Shown piece by piece: positions 1 through 5,331 of a stretch of 8,510 nt of DNA. The notes beneath the pieces were generated by a model that saw only the letters and a program-made list of their open reading frames with translations, made no database searches and was not told where the DNA came from. Both the position numbers and the translations under genes were made by a program. The stretch is taken from assembly GCA_018896985.1 (NCBI GenBank), contig JAHILQ010000152.1:1-8510 (forward strand), read 5' to 3'. Numbering within the stretch: position 1 is the stretch's first letter; every line of letters starts with the position of its first letter. The stretch is from Nitrospinota bacterium. GTDB lineage: Bacteria; Nitrospirota; Thermodesulfovibrionia; Thermodesulfovibrionales; UBA1546.

Positions 1-546
1 AAGGGCTAAGACAGGAGGCGCAATCTTCACCCCGATTCTTGCAAGTTTGAGCATGTTCTCAAGATGTATTGCGCTGAACGGCATCTCCCTCGGCGAAAGA
101 AGCAGTGTCCTTCCCTCTTTTATCGTCACATCAGCAGCCCGTTCTATGAGGTTATTTGCGTAACCATTCGCAATGCCTGAAAGCGTCTTCATGGAACATG
201 GCACAACGAGCATCCCGTCTGTTTTAAATGAACCGCTTGCTATAGGCGCATCCAATTGATCATCTCTATAAAAAAAGAGCCTATCTGTGTTGAAATACTT
301 TCTTATTAAGTCCTCAGTTTTAAACTTTGAACTTTGAACTTTGTCGCCTCTGGCGACTCGCCGAGGTGAGAACTTTGAACTTTTCTTATCTCCGCTCCAG
401 TCAATGCCTGTCTCTTCTTTTATTATCGAAAAAGACTGCGATGATATCACCAAATGTATCTCGGAATGTTTTATCAGTTCCTTAAGAACCCGTATTCCGA
501 TTATGGAACCGCTTGCACCGCTTATGGCAAAAACATATTTCTTCAT
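1..546 (-). CDS. ubiX: UbiX-type flavin prenyltransferase, C-terminus cut by window edge
   Basis: UbiX attaches a dimethylallyl group to FMN to make prenyl-FMN, the cofactor of UbiD-type decarboxylases. The reading frame opens with ATG at 546-544 and stays open to base 1. The 182 visible codons lack the last stretch of the family, which normally ends shortly after the PPVPAFY-like segment; here the frame is cut after APPVLAL. Visible family signatures are the FMN-binding GASGSIIG (residues 10-17), SGSF (104-107), PCSMKTLSGI (116-125) and a REMPF segment matching the usual RETPL. Residues about 55-75, between the first alpha/beta unit and the KTEDLIRKYF segment, are absent from ordinary UbiX proteins and are encoded by a heptamer/palindrome repeat. 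The frame is unbroken, so the protein is probably functional. No ubiD lies in the window. The family call is confident; the effect of the extra loop is unknown. Confidence 0.93.
   Translation of the reverse strand, partial: MKKYVFAISGASGSIIGIRVLKELIKHSEIHLVISSQSFSIIKEETGIDWSGDKKSSKFSPRRVARGDKVQSSKFKTEDLIRKYFNTDRLFFYRDDQLDAPIASGSFKTDGMLVVPCSMKTLSGIANGYANNLIERAADVTIKEGRTLLLSPREMPFSAIHLENMLKLARIGVKIAPPVLAL
323..384. repeat. Heptamer-palindrome-heptamer repeat inside ubiX
   Basis: On the + strand, AACTTTG is repeated three times (323-343), followed by a 27-bp GC-rich core (344-370), then AACTTTG and AACTTTT (371-384). The core region includes the palindrome GTCGCC-TCT-GGCGAC (343-357). The tract is read in frame in ubiX and adds a basic, Ser/Arg/Lys-rich loop of about 20 residues. 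The same layout recurs in nnr with a different heptamer. Confidence 0.85.
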
Positions 547-563
547 TCTCGAGCCTTACCTAA

Positions 564-674
564 CCTCACTTGTCATTGCGAGCCGAAGGCGTGGCAATCT
601 CGTTTTTAAGATTGCGGAGCCTGCCCCGAACTGAGATTGCTTCGGGACTCCGTCCCTCGCAATGACAAGTGAGG
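564..674. repeat. MITE/REP-like palindromic element between udg and ubiX
   Basis: A perfect 19-bp inverted repeat bounds the element: CCTCACTTGTCATTGCGAG at 564-582 and its exact reverse complement at 656-674. Inside is a second pair, GCAATCTC (594-601) and GAGATTGC (633-640), so the whole could fold into a long interrupted hairpin. A partial extra copy of one end, CCTCGCGATGAC, lies at 684-695 (11 of 12 bases match 655-666). The GTCATTGCGAG...GAGATTGC...CTCGCAATGAC pattern resembles a widespread bacterial repeat family that often yields spurious proteins containing CHCEGRSPEAI-like peptides. It fills nearly all of the gap between the udg stop and the ubiX start. No transposase is present, so any mobility would be in trans. 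Confidence 0.85.
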
Positions 675-704
675 GGTCTCGCTCCTCGCGATGACATCAT
701 CAAA

Positions 705-1436
705 CTACTTTCCCAGCCTTTCAAGAACCTTCTGCGCATCTTCCCATACAAGCCATTTGTCCTTCGGATTTCTCAGGAGATACGATGGATGAAATGTCGG
801 CATCAGCGGAATATCTTCAAACTGATAGAATTTGCCCCTCAGCTTGCCTATCGGAATCTTGAGGCCAATAAGCGTTTGTGTAGATATGCGGCCAAGCGAA
901 ACTATAACCTTCGGAGAGATTATCTCTGCCTGTTTTCTTATGAACGGAGAACAGGCATTAATCTCGTCTTCCTCGGGGTCTCTGTTGAAAGGAGGCCTGC
1001 ATTTCACGATATTGCCGATATAGACATCTTCTCTCTTAAATCCCATCTTCTCTATCAGTTTTGTAAGCAACTGTCCTGCCTTGCCCACAAAAGGGCGTCC
1101 CTGAATATCTTCATCTTCGCCGGGCCCTTCGCCAATGAACATTATTTCTGCATCTATGCTTCCTTCCCCAAAGACAATGTTCTTTCTCCCCTTTGAGAGC
1201 TTGCACCTCTGACAATCACCAATTTCTTCTCTTAAGGCATTCAGGGCACTTTTCTTTTGTTCCGAAGTTAAGTGAAATTTACTTATTGGAGCTACATTAT
1301 AAGAAACTTCTTTTTCTGCAATCTTCTGCTCTTCTGCTCTTCTGCTCTTCTGCTCTGTCATAATAGGTATTCTCTCAACCCCCATCGCCTGATAAAACTC
1401 AAGCACTATCTTTATATCTTCTGCAATATTTGTCAT
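705..1436 (-). CDS. Iron-sulfur uracil-DNA glycosylase (family 4/5 type)
   Basis: This enzyme removes uracil from DNA to start base excision repair. Four cysteines at residues 75, 78, 146 and 162 have the spacing of the [4Fe-4S]-binding set in family 4 enzymes. Motif A is GEGPGEDED (102-110) followed by QGRPFVG (112-118), and the catalytic-site HPSYLLR motif is at 216-222. Both favour family 4. The first 25 residues (DIKIVLEFYQAMGVERIP) match the N-terminal helix commonly placed before a variable linker in these proteins. That supports the ATG at 1436 over Met18 or Met26, although no strong ribosome-binding site precedes it. The linker (about residues 27-42, QKSRRAEEQKIAE) is encoded by an 8-bp tandem repeat. 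The gene follows nadK by 39 bp and is followed by a palindromic element, then ubiX. Confidence 0.92.
   Translation of the reverse strand: MTNIAEDIKIVLEFYQAMGVERIPIMTEQKSRRAEEQKIAEKEVSYNVAPISKFHLTSEQKKSALNALREEIGDCQRCKLSKGRKNIVFGEGSIDAEIMFIGEGPGEDEDIQGRPFVGKAGQLLTKLIEKMGFKREDVYIGNIVKCRPPFNRDPEEDEINACSPFIRKQAEIISPKVIVSLGRISTQTLIGLKIPIGKLRGKFYQFEDIPLMPTFHPSYLLRNPKDKWLVWEDAQKVLERLGK
1323..1354. repeat. 8-bp tandem repeat, four perfect copies, in the udg linker
   Basis: CTTCTGCT is repeated four times without mismatch on the + strand. Read on the minus strand it encodes a charged QKSRRAEEQ-type linker between the N-terminal helix and the iron-sulfur domain. Because 8 is not a multiple of 3, gain or loss of one copy would shift the frame of the whole catalytic domain. 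Confidence 0.9.
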
Positions 1437-1446
1437 TTTAATTTCT

Positions 1447-1474
1447 AACTCTTAACTCTAAACTCATAACTGTT
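1447..1474. repeat. Degenerate heptamer array between nadK and udg
   Basis: Four consecutive 7-bp units on the + strand read AACTCTT, AACTCTA, AACTCAT and AACTGTT. They fill almost the whole 39-bp gap between the nadK stop (1476) and the udg start (1436). The AACT-nnn pattern matches the AACTTTG units inside ubiX. A run of this kind just upstream of udg may explain why no clear Shine-Dalgarno sequence is visible there. Confidence 0.7.
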
Positions 1475-1475
1475 T

Positions 1476-2327
1476 TTAACGCTCTCCCCATTTAAGCTTT
1501 GTCCTTAATATCTGGAAATAATCTCTCTCAAATGGGATAACAAGCCTTGTCTTAAAAGGCGACCTCTTGATTTCCACAACGTCATCCTTCCTGAGAGAAA
1601 ATCCAACCTGACCATCAAGTGTGAGGAACACATCCTCGCTAACAGACTTAAGTATTATCTCTATAAGCACAACATCAGGAAGCACGGTGGGCCTGTTTGT
1701 CAGTGTATGCGGGCATATAGGCGTAAGGATAATACAGTCAAGTGTCGGATAAAGCACAGGGCCGCCTGCTGATAATGAGTATGCTGTTGAACCTGTAGGC
1801 GTTGAAACAATAAGCCCGTCTGCCTTGAATGTCGTGACATAAGTCTTGTTTATATATGTCTCGAGATCTATAATCCTTGCAAGAGCGCCTTTATTTATAA
1901 CTACATCATTCAGCACAGTATATTCAGCAATCATTTCACCATGCCTGTGTATGTGCGCGGTGAGCATCAGCCTGTCTTCAATTGAATATTCGCCTGAGAG
2001 CGTCTTGCTCATTGCATCAGAGAGTTCTTCTTTACGAACCTCTGTGATGAAACCAAGCCCTCCGAGATTCACTCCGAGAATAGGAACGCCTCTTTCACAG
2101 ACAAGCCGTGCAACATTGAGCATTGTCCCGTCGCCGCCAAGAACGATTATCATATCAACAAGGGAAGGCATCTCAGAGCGTGGATAGCCCTTCACCTTAA
2201 GTAAAGCGGCTGTTTCCGAATCCAGAAAAACCTCAAGCCCTTTATTATTCAGCCACGGAAGAAAATCTTTCAGTATCTCTATAGGCTCAGATCTTCCCGC
2301 CTTAGATACTATGCCAATCTTTTTCAT
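1476..2327 (-). CDS. nadK: NAD kinase
   Basis: This cytosolic enzyme phosphorylates NAD to NADP using ATP or polyphosphate. At 283 residues it has the usual bacterial length. Diagnostic motifs are the GGDG nucleotide-binding loop (residues 64-67, within VLGGDGTML), LND (139-141) in the position of the family NE/D motif, and the glycine/threonine-rich DGLIVSTPTGSTAYSLSAGG segment (170-189) that forms the NAD site. The N-terminal KKIGIVSK strand is also typical. The start overlaps the end of tsaE by 26 bp and has a GAGGG ribosome-binding site at 2333-2337 within tsaE, so it is probably translated from the pgeF-tsaE-nadK message. No insertion is seen in this gene, unlike several neighbours. Confidence 0.97.
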   Translation of the reverse strand: MKKIGIVSKAGRSEPIEILKDFLPWLNNKGLEVFLDSETAALLKVKGYPRSEMPSLVDMIIVLGGDGTMLNVARLVCERGVPILGVNLGGLGFITEVRKEELSDAMSKTLSGEYSIEDRLMLTAHIHRHGEMIAEYTVLNDVVINKGALARIIDLETYINKTYVTTFKADGLIVSTPTGSTAYSLSAGGPVLYPTLDCIILTPICPHTLTNRPTVLPDVVLIEIILKSVSEDVFLTLDGQVGFSLRKDDVVEIKRSPFKTRLVIPFERDYFQILRTKLKWGER

Positions 2328-2745
2328 CTATTCCCTCAATCGTAATATCCCTTGCTTCTTTATCTATAATAGCAAATTTTACCCTTATAAAATCATCCTG
2401 TATTTCTCCGAGGCGTTCAGCCCATTCAATAACGGTGATGCCGTCACTGTAAATATAATCCCATATCCCTGTTTCATCAATATCAGCGTTTTTTTCAATC
2501 CTGTAAAGGTCTATATGGTAGAGCGGGATTTCGCTGTCATATTCCGCAATTATCGTAAAACTTGCGCTTGTAATATCCCTGTCTGAAATACCCAGCGCCT
2601 GCGCAATGCCTTTAACAAATGTTGTCTTGCCTGCGCCGAGTTCACCATAGAGACAAACGACATTATGAGGCCTCAGCAAATTCCCGAGCCTGAAACCTAT
2701 CATCTGCGTCTCTTCCGTATTTCTGCTTAAAAACTTCATAGCCAT
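2302..2745 (-). CDS. tsaE: tRNA t6A biosynthesis ATPase TsaE
   Basis: TsaE is the P-loop ATPase that works with TsaB and TsaD to make N6-threonylcarbamoyladenosine at position 37 of ANN-decoding tRNAs. The 147-residue length fits the family. Walker A is GELGAGKTT (34-42). A SASFTII segment (60-66) takes the place of the usual SPTFTLV, and HIDLYRI (77-83) and IEWAERL follow. The start ATG overlaps the pgeF stop by one base (TAATG), with AGGGA a suitable distance upstream; a second ATG two codons later is possible. The gene also overlaps nadK by 26 bp, so the three genes are almost certainly one transcript. TsaB and TsaD are not in the window. Confidence 0.95.
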   Translation of the reverse strand: MAMKFLSRNTEETQMIGFRLGNLLRPHNVVCLYGELGAGKTTFVKGIAQALGISDRDITSASFTIIAEYDSEIPLYHIDLYRIEKNADIDETGIWDYIYSDGITVIEWAERLGEIQDDFIRVKFAIIDKEARDITIEGIDEKDWHSI

Positions 2746-3449
2746 TAAATTATCCCTATAAACCCGCCCTGTCTTCCGGTAGTCCCCTTTGCAAACCTGT
2801 ATGAATAGTATTTGTCAGGATGACAGTAGGTGCATTCGTCGGACACCCATATATTTTCTTTGGGAACGCCGGCAGATACCGCCTGATACTTATTTGCTGA
2901 TGCAAGGTCAAGACAATAAAATCCCCCCAACCCCCCTTTACTAAAGGGGGGCAAGGGGGGATTGTGATATTCGCCAATGCCTGTTGCCTTTTCAACAGAC
3001 TCAAGAACATCATACCCTACGTGGTAACAACACCATCTTATACTTGGGCCTATGGCTATCTTAATATCATCAGGAAAAGAACCAAACCTCTCACGCATTG
3101 TTTCTATTGTCTTTTTAAGTATTGAAGCTGCTGTTCCCCGCCACCCCGCATGAACAACCCCAATTACATTTCTCTTCACATCATACAGAAGCACAGGCAC
3201 ACAGTCTGCAACCTGAATTCCAAGCAGAATGCCCTTATTGCTGGTTATAACGGCATCTGCAATTCTTGGGCTTAAATCCGAATCCAGCACAAGCACCTTG
3301 TCTGTATGTTTCTGTATCGGCAGATAAATCTTTTGCTTATCAATAGATGCAGCTCTGGCTATTCTTTCAGGGTCAGCGCCCGGAGATTTGCCTGTAAAAA
3401 AAGCCGTTACATGTCTTCCGAATATTTCAGGATGTATAAGCGTTTCCAT
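2745..3449 (-). CDS. pgeF: Peptidoglycan editing factor PgeF (YfiH/laccase-domain family)
   Basis: PgeF-family proteins hydrolyse aberrant UDP-MurNAc-L-Ser so that wrong cell-wall precursors are not used; members have also been reported with copper-oxidase or purine-nucleoside phosphorylase activity. The 234-residue protein keeps the family metal/active-site residues: His48 (IQKHTD), Cys83 (VADCVPVLL) and His100 (VVHAGWRGTA). A GPSIRWCCYHVG segment matches the usual GPSIGPCCYEVG, and the C-terminal RFAKGTTGRQGGFIGI is typical. Residues about 163-177 (NPPLPPFSKGGLGGF) are an in-frame palindromic repeat insertion between two conserved blocks. The ATG at 3449 has no good ribosome-binding site, but family alignment leaves little room for another start. 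The gene begins a tightly overlapping pgeF-tsaE-nadK group. Confidence 0.94.
   Translation of the reverse strand: METLIHPEIFGRHVTAFFTGKSPGADPERIARAASIDKQKIYLPIQKHTDKVLVLDSDLSPRIADAVITSNKGILLGIQVADCVPVLLYDVKRNVIGVVHAGWRGTAASILKKTIETMRERFGSFPDDIKIAIGPSIRWCCYHVGYDVLESVEKATGIGEYHNPPLPPFSKGGLGGFYCLDLASANKYQAVSAGVPKENIWVSDECTYCHPDKYYSYRFAKGTTGRQGGFIGII
2920..2963. repeat. C6/G6 palindromic repeat inserted in pgeF
   Basis: The left arm AATCCCCCC-AA-CCCCCCTTTA (2920-2940) faces the right arm CTAAAGGGGGG-CAA-GGGGGGATT (2941-2963), giving a near-perfect hairpin with almost no loop. Read on the minus strand it gives NPPLPPFSKGGLGGF. From memory, this peptide recurs in unrelated proteins of repeat-rich bacteria and marks a dispersed palindromic repeat. 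Confidence 0.88.
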
Positions 3450-3499
3450 TAATCAATTAATTAGCAAACAAAATCCTTATTATTCTCAAGCATGATACA

Positions 3500-3639
3500 A
3501 AGCAGACAGGACATGGTATTTGAGCGGATTTTTTGCCGATATTCCTTAAAATCCAAATAAAAAAATAATGAGGCAAAAACCTCGGAGTCCCGATATTATC
3601 GGGGCGAGAATGAGCGAAGATGCTATGTCCTGTCTGCTT
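3500..3639. repeat. Palindromic element with 15-bp terminal inverted repeats (MITE-like), nnr-pgeF gap
   Basis: AAGCAGACAGGACAT (3500-3514) is the exact reverse complement of 3625-3639. The interior holds the small palindrome CCCGATA-T-TATCGGG (3589-3603) and a GAGG/CCTC stem (3570-3583). On the minus strand the sequence CGGGACTCCG is shared with the 564-674 element (643-652 on the + strand), hinting at a related repeat. No clear target-site duplication is visible. It takes up most of the 199-bp gap (3450-3648). The only ORF here, 62 codons, is read out of the element and is not supported as a gene. Confidence 0.7.
3559..3583 (-). terminator. Possible weak intrinsic terminator after nnr
   Basis: On the minus strand a 4-bp GAGG/CCTC stem with a 6-nt loop (3583-3570) is followed by CATTA and then seven T residues (3565-3559). 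A second, stronger hairpin (3603-3589) lies just upstream. The T-run is offset from the stem and the stem is short, so this may only be a feature of the palindromic element around it. Confidence 0.3.
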
Positions 3640-3648
3640 AAACATAGC

Positions 3649-5331
3649 TTATGAAATAATCCTCAATAGATGAAACGCCTCCGGAATCGCATCTGTAATA
3701 TCGGATGCAATCAGCGAATGTTCTCCCTTGCTTTTCGCAGCTATGTCTCCGGCAAGTCCATGCATATAAACTCCAAGAATTGACGCCTCAAGCGGGTTTA
3801 ACCCCTGCCCTAAAAACCCTGAAACCATTCCTGTCAGGACATCCCCTGTTCCGGCGCTCGCCATACCGGAATTGCCTGTCGGATTGATGAACACTCTGCC
3901 TTCCGGTTCAGCAATAACTGTCGGCACGCCTTTAAGAACAAGATATGTCCCTGTCTCTTTTGCAAAAAACATGGCAGTATTAATCCTGTCCTGCTCTATT
4001 TTGGTTTGGAGTTCAGAAGTTAGAGCTTTCACCCCCTCCCTCACCCTCCCCCCTCGAGGGGGAGGGATGGGTGGGGGGGCTGACTTCTGTAAGAGTCTCG
4101 CCATCTCTCCTGGATGAGGCGTAAGAATCAGCGGCGACCTCGCTTTTTTGAGTATCTGCTTATTGCCCTGAAGCGAATTTATAGCATCAGCATCAATAAC
4201 AGCGGGCGCTGTTGAATTCAGTAAAAGTTCTCTGACAAGCTTCTTAGTATCATCGGTAACGGAAATTCCCGGACCAATTGCAAGCACATCAGCCTTTTCA
4301 GAAAGAAATTCCAGAATCTTTTCCAATGCCTTTGATGAAAGCGTCCCGTCTCCTTTGTCAGGCAAAGGCAGGGTCATCTCTTCTGTAACCCTTGACTGAA
4401 AAACATCCAGCAGTGATTCCGGAACTCCTATTGTCACAAGCCCTGCGCCTGACCTTAGACATGCCTTTGCACACATGAATGCAGCGCCTGTTTTCCCTCT
4501 TGAGCCTGCAATAACAAGCACATGGCCATAATCGCCTTTATGCGAATACCTCTGCCTTTCGGGAATCAATAAAGATATGTCTCTTTTTTCAAGAAGCTCT
4601 GCTTTAAGCTTTTCCGAGTGAAGCAGTTCCTCCGGAAAACCGATATCTTCAATGAAAAGCCTTCCGGTATAATCAGCGCCCGGATAAAGCAGATGACCTC
4701 TCTTGGGAAGACCGAATGTTACGGTATAATCCGCCCTGACAGCCTCTCCCATAATCTGTCCCGTATCAGATGAAATGCCTGAGGGGATGTCAACAGAAAT
4801 TACAGGAGCATACGAGGTATTGATAAACGATATAATCTCAGCTATCTTTCCTGTGACATTTTTGCTTAAACCGGTGCCGAAAATTGCATCTACAACCAAA
4901 GCGCTATGAAGGTCTTTTTCTGTGATATAATCCCGAAACTCAACCGGCACGCCTGACTTCTTCGCTATCTTATATTGCAAAAGACAATCAGGGCTAAGCT
5001 TGTTTTCCCTTAAAAGAAGAGTGATTTTTACATTCCAGCCCCACTCATGAAGATTTCTTGCAACAACAATGCCGTCTCCGCCATTATTGCCTCCTCCTGC
5101 GAGTACAATTACTTTAAGTTTAACAGGTTCGGAGTTCGGAGTTCGGAGTTTTTTGCTGAAACCTGAACCCTGCCCGACGTACTGCAGGCGGGGCTGAACG
5201 CTGAACAATTCTTTTATCTTCTCCGCAACAGCAAGCCCTGCCCTCTCCATAAGGACAGTTCCTGAGATGCCATAATTCTTTATGGTATTCCTGTCAATCT
5301 CTCTCATCTCTTCTGCTGCAACGACTTTCAT
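3649..5331 (-). CDS. nnr: Bifunctional NAD(P)HX epimerase / ADP-dependent NAD(P)HX dehydratase
   Basis: Nnr repairs hydrated NADH/NADPH: the N-terminal YjeF_N domain (about 1-250) epimerises R- and S-NAD(P)HX, and the C-terminal ribokinase-like domain (about 251-560) dehydrates the S form using ADP. Epimerase marks are GGGNNGGDG (79-87), VDAIFGTG (147-154) and DIPSG (181-185). Dehydratase marks are HKGDYGH (264-270), IGPG, LTPHPGEMARL and the catalytic-loop AGTGDVLTG (493-501). At 560 residues it exceeds the usual length of about 500. The surplus is two in-frame repeat insertions, at residues about 46-69 (before the first beta-strand of YjeF_N) and about 414-441 (after HPGEMARLLQ). The ATG overlaps the stop of the ankyrin-caspase gene (ATGA, 5328-5331) and has no strong ribosome-binding site, suggesting coupled translation. 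Confidence 0.96.
   Translation of the reverse strand: MKVVAAEEMREIDRNTIKNYGISGTVLMERAGLAVAEKIKELFSVQPRLQYVGQGSGFSKKLRTPNSEPVKLKVIVLAGGGNNGGDGIVVARNLHEWGWNVKITLLLRENKLSPDCLLQYKIAKKSGVPVEFRDYITEKDLHSALVVDAIFGTGLSKNVTGKIAEIISFINTSYAPVISVDIPSGISSDTGQIMGEAVRADYTVTFGLPKRGHLLYPGADYTGRLFIEDIGFPEELLHSEKLKAELLEKRDISLLIPERQRYSHKGDYGHVLVIAGSRGKTGAAFMCAKACLRSGAGLVTIGVPESLLDVFQSRVTEEMTLPLPDKGDGTLSSKALEKILEFLSEKADVLAIGPGISVTDDTKKLVRELLLNSTAPAVIDADAINSLQGNKQILKKARSPLILTPHPGEMARLLQKSAPPPIPPPRGGRVREGVKALTSELQTKIEQDRINTAMFFAKETGTYLVLKGVPTVIAEPEGRVFINPTGNSGMASAGTGDVLTGMVSGFLGQGLNPLEASILGVYMHGLAGDIAAKSKGEHSLIASDITDAIPEAFHLLRIIS
4011..4092. repeat. CT/GA-rich palindromic repeat inserted in the Nnr dehydratase domain
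   Basis: The imperfect palindrome is centred on CTCGAG (4053-4058), with C/T-rich runs on the left (4031-4052) and G/A-rich runs on the right (4059-4079). It is flanked by an outer inverted pair, CAGAAGTTAG (4014-4023) and CTGACTTCTG (4080-4089), which match at 9 of 10 positions. On the minus strand it encodes PPPIPPPRGGRVREG and neighbouring residues, about 414-441 of Nnr. Ordinary Nnr proteins pass from the HPGEMARL block directly to the EQDRI helix. Confidence 0.85.
5127..5206. repeat. Heptamer-palindrome-heptamer repeat inserted in the Nnr epimerase domain
   Basis: GTTCGGA is repeated three times (5127-5147). After a GTTTTTT unit come GCTGAAA and CCTGAAC (5155-5168), a 24-bp GC-rich core containing CCTGC/GCAGG (5169-5192), and two GCTGAAC units (5193-5206). 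The layout matches the ubiX element. On the minus strand it encodes extra residues about 46-69 of Nnr (PRLQYVGQGSGFSKKLRTPN), between the first helix and the VIVLAGGGNNGGDG strand. Confidence 0.85.

Noticed and set aside
323..384. Possible CRISPR array in the tandem repeats
   Set aside because: The units are 7 bp and contiguous with no unique spacers, and no cas genes are present.
566..751. 61-codon minus-strand ORF containing CHCEGRSPEAI
   Set aside because: This is the familiar spurious translation of the MITE/REP-like palindrome and overlaps the end of udg.
669..1196. 175-codon plus-strand ORF
   Set aside because: It is antisense to udg, whose motifs and cysteines are clear; no domain is recognisable on the plus strand.
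1846..2187. 113-codon plus-strand ORF
   Set aside because: It is an antisense shadow of nadK with a low-complexity Ser/Ile-rich product.
2756..3013. 85-codon minus-strand ORF inside pgeF
   Set aside because: It is an alternative frame of pgeF; pgeF has the conserved metal-site residues, this frame has none.
3457..3645. 62-codon minus-strand ORF between nnr and pgeF
   Set aside because: It is read almost wholly through the palindromic element, has no ribosome-binding site and no recognisable domain.
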